DNA of 35,041 nt, from assembly GCA_012517375.1 (NCBI GenBank), contig JAAYVC010000014.1, forward strand, positions 1-35,041. The letters are read 5' to 3'. Of the stretch, positions 16,154-24,763 are shown piece after piece. The number at the start of each line of letters is the position of its first letter. Position 1 is the first letter of the stretch. The translations under genes were made by a program, and so were the position numbers. Under the pieces are notes generated by a model, which was not told the origin of the DNA, searched no databases, and was given only the letters and a program-made list of their open reading frames with translations. Source of the DNA: a bacterium (GTDB taxonomy: Bacteria > Hydrothermota > Tepidihabitantia > B3-TA06).

Positions 16154-18961
16154 TTAATAGCTCAGCGGGTCTTTTTCCCACGGCTTCTTAATGAAATCGA
16201 GTCCGTCCTTGCGTTTTCTTCCCAGGTCTATCGGGATACTCGCATTAATGCTATACACGGGCTGAATGTCTCCGTCGCGCGTTATTGCTACTCCGAACAT
16301 CGGGTTAATGGTAAGGAAGTCCCAGGCTGCATGTATCTCAGGACCCATAAGAATGCCTGCGGAGGCTCCAAGAACCTCGTGCGAATCGAAAGCGGCATCG
16401 GCGAACACGCTCACGTAAAGGTCTTCGAAGAATATGTTCGGGTTCCATATCCCGAAGCGCATCTTCAGGAGCCTGCGCCGGTACTCAAGTGTCGCGGTCT
16501 GGAATGTCCAATCGGTGGTGGTAAGGGTTGTATAGTAGCCTCTTATAGGATTATAGTAGTAATATGCGGTCTGCTTCTGGGCGGAAAGATCCAGTCTCGA
16601 TGATATGTCTCCTATGATTACTCCGCCGAGAAGGTCGACGGCAGCTGCGCCTCTTAGAGCAAGAATCGAGCGCTCTCTCGTGGAGAATATTGGCGATTCC
16701 CAGCCGTGCGACGCCCTTGCGGCAAGGCTCCAGAATGGCCATGCGAAAGAAGCGCTTATCGAGCTTTCCAGACTACGGTAATCGAGCAATGGTCCGTACG
16801 CATTAAACCCTTCGCCCCAGTAAATGCTTCGCAGACCTCGTCGCGAGCGGGCGACAAGCGGAATGCTCATGGATGGGTTTATGCTGAAACTGTAGCCTGC
16901 CAGTGAGTCATTAATGTTCCACAAGGGACCGAAGCCTGCATCAAGAAACAAACCTAGCGGCCCGAAGCGGTAGTTGCTCCAGAAAACACTCGCGCTTGGC
17001 GCAAGACCAACTACGTCATAATCGGCGCGGATGGAGTAGGAGTTCTCGCCGAGCACGTCCGCTCCCTGGAAATAGAGCCCGGGAGCAAGATGAGTCAGGC
17101 CTTGCGCAGAAGACCACTCCATGGTAAAGTACGGAACTCGTACCCAGGGTCTCAGAAGAGTAAGATAGGGCGATAACGGTGAACGTTCCTTGAAATCGCC
17201 GTCCCAGGCAGGTTCGAGCGTCGACACCTGCTCCGTATAGGTCGAAGGGAAGACCGCTTCCGTGAGTGCTGGTTTTACCGAGTACAGGTCGTTTCCCCGT
17301 GGGTTAAGGCTCATAAAGTAAAGCCTATCGCCAAGCAATACAGGATTCTGGGTGTAGCTGGGGGTCTTGAACTGCTCAATTGCACCTGATTTCGGGTCGA
17401 GTACGTATGAGCCGACTGCACCGTCAGTGCCGTAAGGGTTTGCGGAGTACATTATCTTGCCTCCCATATCCAGAGAAAGACCTGTTTCGCTCCAGACACT
17501 ATTCGTCAATCTCCTCCAGGCGTCTTTGTCCGAGTACTCCCATATATCCCAGTTTTCGCCTTGCGTTCTTGCGCTCATGTAAATCTTTCCGTCATCCGAG
17601 GCAAGTATCTCTCCTATAAGGGTATCTCCCTCCCAGATTCGCTCGGTTTCGCCCCCCTCAGGAGGGATTCTTTCAAGTATCGAACCGAAGCGGGCGTTTT
17701 CGGGGTCTAAAGACAGGAGAAAAGACTCATCAGGCAGACGGTCGAAGGCGCGCACTCTGCCCTCGAATATGACTGCTTCGTGGCGGTCTTTAAGGTCTAA
17801 GGCGCGTATCTGGACGAGTTCGCCGAAGCTGAGCCCCGAAGTGTTGGGAAATCCGAGCCTGTTGACCGATGCGCCGTAATAAAGCACCCCGTCGTGTACG
17901 CGTATCGGGGAAGTAATGGATGTAAGCGGCCGTTTAAGAACCTCCTCAACACCCGTAACACCCGTAACACCCGCAACACCCGCAACACCCGCCTGAGGAT
18001 CGTATGCGACGATATCTATGTAAAATTTCCCGTACAATGGTGCAAGTTTCTTCCCGTACACGCGACAATAGTAGATTTTTTCGCCGTCGGTCGCCATACC
18101 TCCTGAAAAGTACCAGCCTTTTTTAGTTATCCTTTGGGCTGCGGAATCCGCTGGAATAAAGTCCGCAGCACGCTCCTTGACCGATTCCTGCCAGTCATCG
18201 AGCAGGGAGGGAAATCTCTGGTCGAAAGCGTCGCGGGCGCTTCTATCGAGTGAGAATATCGGAATGCGGGAACCGTGTTTCCTGTAGAAGGTTCCAATCG
18301 CCTCCTCGCCCTTGGTTTCGACTAGCCACTCGTAAAAGGGACCGCCGTAAGCGTAAATGGCGCCCAGAGGATATTCATAAAGGGAGCCCTCCATGTTCCA
18401 GTTTCTCGTAATCTTTCCCTCGCTTGCCCGTGTCAGAACATTGGCGTCGTACTCACCAGACTCGAGTCTGCCTTCATAGCCAACAATGTGGGATTCGGTG
18501 TAGACGGTAACTCCCTCTATAAGCCATCCTGGGGTGGCTGCGTTCGGAATCACCCATGGACCGAAGAGATATCCCAGGGCTTTCGGCAGGCCCCAAACGG
18601 ACGAGAGCGAGACCTCGTGAGCGTACTCGTGGATTCCTACCGTCCGCATCCAGTCGCGCGTAGAAAGGTCAAAACCAGAGGGCGGAGTCGTATATAGATG
18701 GATTTCGTTGCCCACAGGATTCGAGAAGCCGTTGACGGTCATTCCCATATCCTCAATGACAATCCAGACCTTGCCCGGGTCATAACCTACTAAATCATTT
18801 ACCTTGTCGCGTTTAGTCTCGAGCCACTGGATGGCTCGAGATGCCTGGCCGCCGTATCCTTTCGGAAAGACAAGATTGTAGTGCTCGCTCTGCAGAACCT
18901 GCCAGCGTACGGCGGCCGTCAGCAAAAGCGGCATTATCGAAAGTATCCCAAATCTTTTCAC
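16154..18961 (-). CDS. Exported gluzincin-type metallopeptidase-like protein with propeller and outer-membrane barrel
   Basis: About 935 residues. A signal peptide (KRFGILSIMPLLLTAAV) leads to a peptidase-like domain with HEYAH (about 113-117) and WLIEGVTVYTES (second Glu about 151), the HExxH...E zinc arrangement of MA-clan peptidases. A TolB-like propeller (about 270-590, blades with YFSGGMATDGEKIYY and KIYMSARTQGENWDIW) and a C-terminal amphipathic strand region (about 620-937) like an outer-membrane barrel follow. GTG 18961 is favoured because AGGAGG lies 8 nt ahead; ATG 18967 would sit only 2 nt from it. A GVAGVAGVTGVTGV stretch in the propeller comes from a DNA nonamer repeat. It is convergent with the ROK gene. 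Confidence 0.75.
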   Translation of the reverse strand: MKRFGILSIMPLLLTAAVRWQVLQSEHYNLVFPKGYGGQASRAIQWLETKRDKVNDLVGYDPGKVWIVIEDMGMTVNGFSNPVGNEIHLYTTPPSGFDLSTRDWMRTVGIHEYAHEVSLSSVWGLPKALGYLFGPWVIPNAATPGWLIEGVTVYTESHIVGYEGRLESGEYDANVLTRASEGKITRNWNMEGSLYEYPLGAIYAYGGPFYEWLVETKGEEAIGTFYRKHGSRIPIFSLDRSARDAFDQRFPSLLDDWQESVKERAADFIPADSAAQRITKKGWYFSGGMATDGEKIYYCRVYGKKLAPLYGKFYIDIVAYDPQAGVAGVAGVTGVTGVEEVLKRPLTSITSPIRVHDGVLYYGASVNRLGFPNTSGLSFGELVQIRALDLKDRHEAVIFEGRVRAFDRLPDESFLLSLDPENARFGSILERIPPEGGETERIWEGDTLIGEILASDDGKIYMSARTQGENWDIWEYSDKDAWRRLTNSVWSETGLSLDMGGKIMYSANPYGTDGAVGSYVLDPKSGAIEQFKTPSYTQNPVLLGDRLYFMSLNPRGNDLYSVKPALTEAVFPSTYTEQVSTLEPAWDGDFKERSPLSPYLTLLRPWVRVPYFTMEWSSAQGLTHLAPGLYFQGADVLGENSYSIRADYDVVGLAPSASVFWSNYRFGPLGLFLDAGFGPLWNINDSLAGYSFSINPSMSIPLVARSRRGLRSIYWGEGFNAYGPLLDYRSLESSISASFAWPFWSLAARASHGWESPIFSTRERSILALRGAAAVDLLGGVIIGDISSRLDLSAQKQTAYYYYNPIRGYYTTLTTTDWTFQTATLEYRRRLLKMRFGIWNPNIFFEDLYVSVFADAAFDSHEVLGASAGILMGPEIHAAWDFLTINPMFGVAITRDGDIQPVYSINASIPIDLGRKRKDGLDFIKKPWEKDPLSY
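17948..17992. repeat. Nonamer tandem repeat, five units of AACACCCGY
   Basis: Five in-frame units encode the (GVA/GVT) run of the large metallopeptidase-like protein. The same sequence, CCCGTAACACCCGTAAC, occurs at about 2544-2560, where it is read from the opposite strand as PVTPVT in the linker of the first gene. Confidence 0.8.
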
Positions 18962-19005
18962 GGGCATATCCTCCTTGGAACATTTAGCCTATCAGTTTTC
19001 TATAA

Positions 19006-19034
19006 ATGCCGTCTTCTCCGGAAAAACTATTATA
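19006..19034 (-). promoter_or_regulatory. Weak candidate promoter of the metallopeptidase-like gene
   Basis: The minus strand has a perfect TATAAT (19034-19029) but only a poor TTAAGA-type -35 box about 18 nt upstream, so the leader would be about 60 nt and end in AAGGAGG. The remaining sequence up to 19144 is AT-rich with a GCTAT/ATAGC hairpin near 19095-19115 and no gene. Confidence 0.35.
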
Positions 19035-19144
19035 AACCCCGAACTTAGCATATCTTAAGACGGGATTGCTGTATCCGTTGTTCCGAAAATATCGCTGCTA
19101 TACAATTTCATAATAGCAAAAAAAATAATTACTATAGAAGATTC

Positions 19145-19891
19145 CTAAAATCTGAGCTTTACACCCATGTTTATCCAGCCGAACATCCCTGCGTTTTCGG
19201 GTCTGTCTATATAGGCTTCGCCAACCTGACCTTTTACCGGACGGTTCTTGAAGAGATAGAGGTGAAGATCAATGACCGGAGTCTCAATGAAAAAAAGATC
19301 GAGGATGGCCGTATTGAGCCTTATGTTTATTCCAGGTGTGTATGCTCTCAAGGTGTATGTATCATCATCATACAGGGTATCCGTATAAGAATGGGATGTG
19401 TAGCCCAGGGGCGCCGCTGACAATATAGGGGTTACTGAAAGAACCGACCTCTGGTACGCAGGGATCTCGAAGAAGGAGATGCAAGGAGGGTAGAAGTCCA
19501 TATAGAGCCTTTGAACATTAAGGTGTCCCGCAAGATTGTCCCGGTTGCCTTCAATGCCTATAACGGAAGTCGTATCCCGAAGATGTTCGTTGCTCAAGTC
19601 CACGTTTATGGAAAGGATACGCCAGCCGAGGCGCTTCCACGCTTTGCCCCACCAGAACCGCTGACCGGCCACAACGGTATAGTTCTTAAATCCCAGATTC
19701 CTGAAGCGATTCTGCGAAAGCTCGGCGAACTCTATGCCGACGAATGCTCCGCGAAGCGTATCGCCCTTGCCGAAATAGACGATCCTGGGCTTTTTATCAG
19801 CTTCATTAGCAATATCTTGAGCAATGATTATTGAAGCAAAAAGAAAGAATACGGCCAAGATTTTTACAATGCATCTTCTTTTTGCATTCAT
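19145..19891 (-). CDS. Exported outer-membrane barrel-like protein
   Basis: 248 residues. The signal peptide (RRCIVKILAVFFLFASIIIAQ) ends near AQD. The mature protein alternates short polar turns with strands such as NYTVVAGQRFWWG, RILSINVDL, RLYMDFYPPC and TPGINIRLNTAILDLFF, and its last strand WINMGVKLRF ends in Phe, the usual BAM recognition signature. It is a likely small barrel of unknown role. There is no Shine-Dalgarno site; the start codon lies 6 nt from the -10 box. Confidence 0.7.
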   Translation of the reverse strand: MNAKRRCIVKILAVFFLFASIIIAQDIANEADKKPRIVYFGKGDTLRGAFVGIEFAELSQNRFRNLGFKNYTVVAGQRFWWGKAWKRLGWRILSINVDLSNEHLRDTTSVIGIEGNRDNLAGHLNVQRLYMDFYPPCISFFEIPAYQRSVLSVTPILSAAPLGYTSHSYTDTLYDDDTYTLRAYTPGINIRLNTAILDLFFIETPVIDLHLYLFKNRPVKGQVGEAYIDRPENAGMFGWINMGVKLRF

Positions 19892-19897
19892 GATGCC

Positions 19898-19925
19898 AGT
19901 ATAGAATCCGTAATTGGTTTGTCAA
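19898..19925 (-). promoter_or_regulatory. Promoter for leaderless transcript of the barrel gene
   Basis: Minus strand TTGACA (19925-19920), 16 nt, TATACT (19903-19898), then 6 nt (GGCATC) to the ATG at 19891. Transcription is expected to begin on the A of the start codon. Confidence 0.75.
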
Positions 19926-19995
19926 TGTCGTTTCATTACAGATGTCAGCCTAGCTATCGTCCGGTTATACACCCTCCTGCACGGTTTCAAGCGGC

Positions 19996-20023
19996 TTGAC
20001 AAGCTCTCAAATAAGTGTAGCAT
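19996..20023 (+). promoter_or_regulatory. Promoter of the cold-shock gene
   Basis: TTGACA (19996-20001), 16 nt, TAGCAT (20018-20023). The predicted transcript starts near 20030, leaving a leader of about 60 nt before ATG 20090 with AAGGAG at its end. Cold-shock genes often have structured leaders; none is obvious here. Confidence 0.6.
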
Positions 20024-20089
20024 AGAAGTTGTATAGACTGTTAGTGAAGTAACGGTTTATTGGTTGGAACCTTTTTCAAGGAGTGATTG

Positions 20090-20293
20090 ATGCCAACAGG
20101 CAAGGTAAAGTGGTTCGATAATAAAAAAGGCTACGGGTTCATTGAGATAGACGACGGCTCAGGGGATATATTCGTTCACTACTCGGATATCGTTGCTGAG
20201 GGGTTCAAATCGCTTACAGAAGGCGACTCGGTTAAGTTCGAGGTATCCGAATCAGAGCAGGCACGCAAGGCTGTTAAGGTTGAAAAGATTTAA
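20090..20293 (+). CDS. Cold-shock domain protein
   Basis: 67 residues, the full length of a single cold-shock domain. RNP1 (KGYGFIEID) and RNP2 (DIFVHYSDI) are both intact, preceded by GKVKWFDNK. It should be a small nucleic-acid-binding OB-fold protein that melts RNA secondary structure. AAGGAG lies upstream. The TTG directly before the ATG is not needed as a start. It is followed at once by folK. Confidence 0.95.
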   Translation: MPTGKVKWFDNKKGYGFIEIDDGSGDIFVHYSDIVAEGFKSLTEGDSVKFEVSESEQARKAVKVEKI

Positions 20294-20299
20294 AAAAAG

Positions 20300-20794
20300 G
20301 TGTCTTTAAGCAAAACACCTAAAACTATTTATCTTTCATTAGGCAGCAATCTGTGGAGGAGAGGGTTTCTCATAAAAGCGGTGAAACTTTTGGAAAGATG
20401 CGGATTTGCGATAAAAAAAACATCCGAGGCTTATCTCACAAAGCCTCTTGGATTCAGGTTTCAGCCGTCCTTCGTCAATCAGGTCATAAAAGCCCAGACA
20501 ACACTATCCCCGTTAGAGGCATTAGATATGATACAGAGAATTGAAAAAAAAATGGGCAGGTTGAGACTTTTCCCGAACGCTCCGCGCACGATTGACATTG
20601 ACGTTCTTTTCTATAATAATATGATGATGAATCACCCCCGGTTGATAATTCCGCACCCGCGACTGCAGGAACGAGCTTTCGTTCTCGTTCCGCTTTGCGA
20701 AATAGAGCCGGAATTGGCGCACCCTGTGACCGGCTTGAGCGCTCGAATGATGCTCTCTCGAGTGGATAAAAGCGGGGTACGAAGATGGTCATGA
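20300..20794 (+). CDS. folK: HPPK, 2-amino-4-hydroxy-6-hydroxymethyldihydropteridine pyrophosphokinase
   Basis: 164 residues. The N-terminal YLSLGSNLWRR, the FVNQV segment, the metal/substrate motif NAPRTIDIDVLFY and PHPRLQERAFVLVPLCEI define HPPK, which transfers pyrophosphate from ATP to 6-hydroxymethyl-dihydropterin in folate synthesis. The usual N-terminal D after GSNLG is absent, since WRR replaces GDR. GTG 20300 lies 6 nt after the cold-shock stop, with only a weak purine-rich site. An AGGTGT/ACACCT inverted repeat overlaps the start and may be a weak terminator of the cold-shock gene. Its 3' end overlaps the kinase gene. Confidence 0.92.
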   Translation: MSLSKTPKTIYLSLGSNLWRRGFLIKAVKLLERCGFAIKKTSEAYLTKPLGFRFQPSFVNQVIKAQTTLSPLEALDMIQRIEKKMGRLRLFPNAPRTIDIDVLFYNNMMMNHPRLIIPHPRLQERAFVLVPLCEIEPELAHPVTGLSARMMLSRVDKSGVRRWS

Positions 20795-21420
20795 AGCGGA
20801 CGCTCGTTTGCGTAGAAGGCGTTATCGGCGTCGGCAAGACGACGCTCGCTCTCAAGCTGGCAGAGGAGTGGGGGGCCGTTTCGCTCCTCGAGGATGCACT
20901 TGAGAACCCGTATCTTGAACGGTTTTACGACGATCCTGAGACCTTCTCCTTTCCTGCCCAGCTCCACTTCCTGACATCCCGCTTCAAGGAACTCTCAAGG
21001 CTCAAGCAAACGAGTCTCTTCGACAGGGTCGCTGTCGCCGATTACACTCTCTACAAGGATTGGGTATTTGCCTCCCTGAACCTCTCGGACGGAGATTTTG
21101 CGGTTTACGAGAAGATGTACCGCGAGATGGTGGAGCAGGTGCCGCAGCCCGACCTCATCATCCTTCTTCAGGCAAGGGTCGAGACGCTCCTGAGGAGGAT
21201 AGACCGCAGGGCTAGACCGATGGAGAAGGGCATCGAGCGCGACTACGTACAGAGCCTTGTTGAGGCGTACAACAGCTTCTTCCTTACTTACTACCAGGGG
21301 CCGCTTCTGGTCGTCAACACCGACAACCTGTCTCTAGTTGAGAACACTGAGCACTACAAGCGCCTTCTTTCAGAGATTGAGGCGACAGGCAACGGAAGGA
21401 GATTTCTTGGCTCTGCTTGA
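20785..21420 (+). CDS. Deoxynucleoside kinase (deoxyadenosine/deoxyguanosine kinase type)
   Basis: 211 residues. The P-loop GVIGVGKTT is followed by the family signatures FPAQLHFLTSRFKEL, SLFDRVAVADYTLYKDWVFA and PDLIILLQARVETLLRRIDRRARPME with the lid arginines. It phosphorylates deoxynucleosides for nucleotide salvage. Starts at 20785 or 20791 are both possible; either overlaps the folK stop. The same folK-kinase pairing is common in Bacteroidetes-like genomes, which supports the wider placement of the organism. Confidence 0.88.
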   Translation: MVMKRTLVCVEGVIGVGKTTLALKLAEEWGAVSLLEDALENPYLERFYDDPETFSFPAQLHFLTSRFKELSRLKQTSLFDRVAVADYTLYKDWVFASLNLSDGDFAVYEKMYREMVEQVPQPDLIILLQARVETLLRRIDRRARPMEKGIERDYVQSLVEAYNSFFLTYYQGPLLVVNTDNLSLVENTEHYKRLLSEIEATGNGRRFLGSA

Positions 21421-21522
21421 CGCGGTATTCAGCCCCGTGAGGAAGCCCGCTAATAGCTCCACCCTCTGCTTGAACTTAGAGATTCGTCGGATTCCTCTTT
21501 CAATCCCCAATCGAACAGAAAG

Positions 21523-22347
21523 ATGAGCAGCATTCCGAAAGAACCTCATCTAAAGCCCTTCACGGTTCCAGAGATAAAGCAAATGAAGGGTAAGGGTAAA
21601 ATCGCTTCTGTCACATGCTACGACGCCTCGTTTGCAAGGATTATAGACCGGACACCGGTCCAGCTTGTTCTTGTAGGCGACTCGGCGGCGAACGTGGTAT
21701 ACGGTCATGAAACGACTCTTCCCATAGGCATGGATGAGATGCTTATGCTGACCCGCGCCGTTGCCGCAGGTCTCAAGCTCCCCTTGCTCGTGGCCGATAT
21801 GCCATTCCTCTCCTACCAGCCTTCCGAGGCGACCGCCATAACCAATGCGGGTCTTTTCCTCAAGGCGGGCGCAAAGGCGGTAAAGGTTGAGGGAGGAGGC
21901 CCCCATATCCGACTGATAATCCGCAAGCTCGTAGAGATAGGAATCCCCGTTATGGGGCATCTTGGACTTACCCCGCAGTCCGTGCACAAGCTCGGCGGGT
22001 ACAAGCTTCAGGGAAGCAAAGATTTCAGCGCCAAGCTCATGATAGAGGAAGCGAAACAGCTCGAGGATGCGGGCTGCTTTTCAATCGTTTTAGAAAAGAT
22101 TCCAATGGAGCTCGCCGGGGCAATAACCGCAAGCGTCTCGGTACCCACGATAGGGATTGGCGCAGGCCCGGCTTGCGACGGACAGATACTAGTTTTGTAC
22201 GACCTTCTCGGGCTTGAGCCGGAATTCAAGCCGCGCTTCGTAAGACGGTACGCAGACCTTTCGCCCCTCATACAGGAAGCGCTGGAAAGATACTCTAAGG
22301 ATGTGTTTGAAGGCGCCTTTCCTTCCGATGATGAAAGCTTCAGTTAA
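21523..22347 (+). CDS. panB: 3-methyl-2-oxobutanoate hydroxymethyltransferase
   Basis: 274 residues, normal length. It carries VTCYDASFARI at the first strand, the metal-binding VGDSAANVVYG, ADMPF, KVEGG, MGHLGLTPQS and the catalytic VLEKIP together with IGIGAGPACDGQILVLYDLLG. It makes ketopantoate from alpha-ketoisovalerate and 5,10-methylene-tetrahydrofolate, so its position after folK links it to folate supply. The 102-nt gap after the kinase gene has no clear promoter, so read-through is likely. GAAAG is the only upstream purine run. Confidence 0.96.
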   Translation: MSSIPKEPHLKPFTVPEIKQMKGKGKIASVTCYDASFARIIDRTPVQLVLVGDSAANVVYGHETTLPIGMDEMLMLTRAVAAGLKLPLLVADMPFLSYQPSEATAITNAGLFLKAGAKAVKVEGGGPHIRLIIRKLVEIGIPVMGHLGLTPQSVHKLGGYKLQGSKDFSAKLMIEEAKQLEDAGCFSIVLEKIPMELAGAITASVSVPTIGIGAGPACDGQILVLYDLLGLEPEFKPRFVRRYADLSPLIQEALERYSKDVFEGAFPSDDESFS

Positions 22348-22377
22348 AAGATATCGATCTGCTTTTCAAAATAAGAC

Positions 22378-22405
22378 TTGACATACCGTGTATTCGGGCT
22401 AAAGT
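22378..22405 (+). promoter_or_regulatory. Promoter of the 22430 barrel gene
   Basis: TTGACA (22378-22383), 16 nt, TAAAGT (22400-22405). The leader is short and holds AAAGGA and GAGCGG before ATG 22430. Confidence 0.5.
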
Positions 22406-22429
22406 TATATAAACAAAGGAAGAGCGGAT

Positions 22430-23347
22430 ATGAAGTCTTTGTGGATTATGATAGCAGGGTTAGCGGTCTTGTCAGCAGTAAGTCCGTTAGGAGCGAAGAA
22501 GAACACGAGAGTGGAGGAGGGAATAAGAATCCCCGATACGGCAAACATTCAGGTTATCACGTTCCGGAAAGGCGCGGCGCTAATAGGCAGGGTATCATCG
22601 ATAACGGGCGACCAGATTGTATTCTCAACCGACGCAAAGGACACGGTCATCTTCATCCCCGATATCGGAAAGATAGAGGAGATTCCAAAATCCAATATAA
22701 GGAACGGCAAGTACTGGTATCCGGATCCCAATTCCGCAAGACTCTATCTTGTTCCTACTGCAAGACCGCTGCCAAAGGGTGAGGGATTCGTCTCGGGGTA
22801 CTACATCATAGCGCCGCTTGTAGCCTACGGGGTAAGCGATAATATCTCAATATCCGGCGGAGGGACGTTTCTACTATCCACAATGATAGGCGGGGTTTAT
22901 CTTCTGCCGAAGATAGGTTTTTCTTTCGGCAACTACGTATCCCTCGCCGCCGGAGCCGCTGGCGCAAAGGCATGGGGACCGGAGGGATTCGCGCCGTCGC
23001 TCGGCGCCTTGTACGCGCTCGGAACCTTCGGACCGCCCGAGATGAGCGCGACCGTTGGTGCAGGCTATGCCGCATACATGGGCACCACGGAGAACGACAC
23101 GGCGTTTTCCTTTACGCCCGCCTTCATGGTCGGAGGTAGCTTCAGGATACTCAGGAAGATGGCGTTCGTTACCGAGAATTACATGGTTAAAAACTGGCTC
23201 GATTACAGCCCCATTGTCACATACGGTCTGCGGTTCTTCGGCGAGCAGTTCACGCTCGACGTCGCATTCATAAACACAATCAATTACGGCGGGTTTTCAG
23301 GCAAGTTCCCCGGGCTTCCTGTTGCGGCTATTACGTACAAATTCTAG
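22430..23347 (+). CDS. Exported protein with C-terminal outer-membrane barrel
   Basis: 305 residues. After a signal peptide (MKSLWIMIAGLAVLSAVSPLGA) comes a domain of about 70 residues built on VITFRKGAALIGRVSSITGD, a small beta domain resembling repeats that recur in WOR-3-like exported proteins. From about residue 120 the chain consists of glycine-rich amphipathic strands (ISISGGGTFLLSTMIGG, SATVGAGYAAYMGT) that end VAAITYKF, a terminal-Phe barrel signal. No catalytic residues are seen. Confidence 0.7.
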   Translation: MKSLWIMIAGLAVLSAVSPLGAKKNTRVEEGIRIPDTANIQVITFRKGAALIGRVSSITGDQIVFSTDAKDTVIFIPDIGKIEEIPKSNIRNGKYWYPDPNSARLYLVPTARPLPKGEGFVSGYYIIAPLVAYGVSDNISISGGGTFLLSTMIGGVYLLPKIGFSFGNYVSLAAGAAGAKAWGPEGFAPSLGALYALGTFGPPEMSATVGAGYAAYMGTTENDTAFSFTPAFMVGGSFRILRKMAFVTENYMVKNWLDYSPIVTYGLRFFGEQFTLDVAFINTINYGGFSGKFPGLPVAAITYKF

Positions 23348-23426
23348 ATATTGGTTTATATCCACAAATACGCATCGCACAGTCCTTACACTCCCTGTGT
23401 CAAAAGGGCGCTCCAACACGTGTTGA

Positions 23427-23454
23427 TTGACATCGGGAGCTTTACGGCTAGACT
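23427..23454 (+). promoter_or_regulatory. Promoter of the aminotransferase gene
   Basis: TTGACA (23427-23432), 16 nt, TAGACT (23449-23454). The leader of about 35 nt ends in AAAAGGAG ahead of ATG 23496. Confidence 0.65.
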
Positions 23455-23495
23455 ACATCAAAAATCAAAGATAATTCCTGCAAAAAGGAGCAGTA

Positions 23496-24695
23496 ATGCC
23501 GAACACGAAAGAGATTCTTAAGAAAACGGAGCGCTACAGCGCAAACAACTACCATCCCCTCGATGTGGTGCTATCTAAGGGCAAGGGAGTCTGGGTATGG
23601 GACGTTGACGGCAGAAAGTACATGGACTGCCTTGCAGCATACTCGGCCGTGAACCAGGGGCACCTCCATCCGACCGTAATAAAGGCTGTAAGGGATCAGC
23701 TTGGCCGCATCACGCTTACTTCCCGCGCTTTTCACAACGACCGCATGGGCGATTTTCTGGAAAAGCTCTGCAAAGTAGCCGGAAAAAAGAAGGCGCTGCC
23801 CATGAATACCGGCGCCGAGGCCGTGGAGACTGCAATCAAAGCGGCGCGCAAATGGGGATACACGGTAAAGAAAGTGCCGAAGGGCAAGGCCGAGATAATC
23901 ACCTGCGAGGGAAACTTCCACGGACGCACCACAACAATCGTCGGCTTCTCGACCGAGGCACAGTATCAGGAAGGCTTCGGGCCGTTTACTCCGGGATTCG
24001 TAACCGTTCCATACGGCGACATTAAAGCCCTAAAGAAGGCGATTAACAAGAACACAGTCGCATTCCTCGTTGAACCCATTCAGGGCGAGGGCGGAGTAAT
24101 AGTCCCTCCGCCGGGATATCTTAAGGAAGCGGCTGCATTGTGCAAAGCCAACAAGATGTTGTTCGTTGCAGACGAGATTCAGACCGGCTTCGGCAGAACA
24201 GGCAGGATGTTCTGCACCCAGCACGAAGGAATCAATCCCGACATAATAATAGTCGGAAAGGCTCTTGGCGGCGGCGTCTATCCAGTATCCGGAATCCTCG
24301 CGGACGACCACATAATGCAGGTCTTTACGCCCGGCGATCACGGCTCCACGTTCGGGGGCAACCCGCTGGCATCGGCTGTCGCTTCGGCCGCTCTGGATGT
24401 TCTCGTCTCCGAAAAGCTCGCCCAGCGCTCAGAGAAGCTTGGCGAGTACTTCATGAAGGAGCTTCGCAAGCTTAATTCGCCGCACGTTAAAGAAGTCAGA
24501 GGCAAAGGCCTTCTCATCGGAGTTGAGGTGAAGAAGAGCTCAGGTCCAGCAAGACCCTTCTGCGAGAAGCTCAGGGATCTCGGAATCCTTGCCAAGGAGA
24601 CGCATCACCAGGTAATTCGATTTGCGCCTCCCCTGGTCATTACAAAAGAAGAGATAGACTGGGCGCTTAAAAGGATTAAGAAGGTTCTTGCCTAA
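23496..24695 (+). CDS. rocD: Ornithine--oxo-acid aminotransferase
   Basis: 399 residues, class III PLP-dependent fold. ANNYHPLDVVLSKGKGVWVW, MNTGAEAVETAIKAARKWGY and the PLP pocket CEGNFHGRT with VADEIQTGFGRTG, then the Schiff-base lysine in IVGKALGGG and GDHGSTFGGNPLA, fit ornithine aminotransferase better than acetylornithine aminotransferase. It converts ornithine and 2-oxoglutarate to glutamate semialdehyde (proline/arginine interconversion). It is monocistronic, with a promoter and a strong terminator. Confidence 0.92.
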   Translation: MPNTKEILKKTERYSANNYHPLDVVLSKGKGVWVWDVDGRKYMDCLAAYSAVNQGHLHPTVIKAVRDQLGRITLTSRAFHNDRMGDFLEKLCKVAGKKKALPMNTGAEAVETAIKAARKWGYTVKKVPKGKAEIITCEGNFHGRTTTIVGFSTEAQYQEGFGPFTPGFVTVPYGDIKALKKAINKNTVAFLVEPIQGEGGVIVPPPGYLKEAAALCKANKMLFVADEIQTGFGRTGRMFCTQHEGINPDIIIVGKALGGGVYPVSGILADDHIMQVFTPGDHGSTFGGNPLASAVASAALDVLVSEKLAQRSEKLGEYFMKELRKLNSPHVKEVRGKGLLIGVEVKKSSGPARPFCEKLRDLGILAKETHHQVIRFAPPLVITKEEIDWALKRIKKVLA

Positions 24696-24712
24696 TCCTT
24701 GTAAGAACACTC

Positions 24713-24740
24713 AAGGGCCGGTTGCACCCGGCCCCTTTCT
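24713..24740 (+). terminator. Intrinsic terminator of rocD
   Basis: GGGCCGG (24715-24721), loop TTGCAC, CCGGCCC (24728-24734), then CTTTCT. It separates rocD from the convergent end of the paralog array. Confidence 0.85.
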
Positions 24741-24763
24741 ATAGATGTGAAAACCCTGGATTT

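Noticed and set aside
19085-19135. Terminator of the 19145 barrel gene
   Set aside because: The hairpin is followed by A, not T, in the direction of that gene; the T run precedes the stem.
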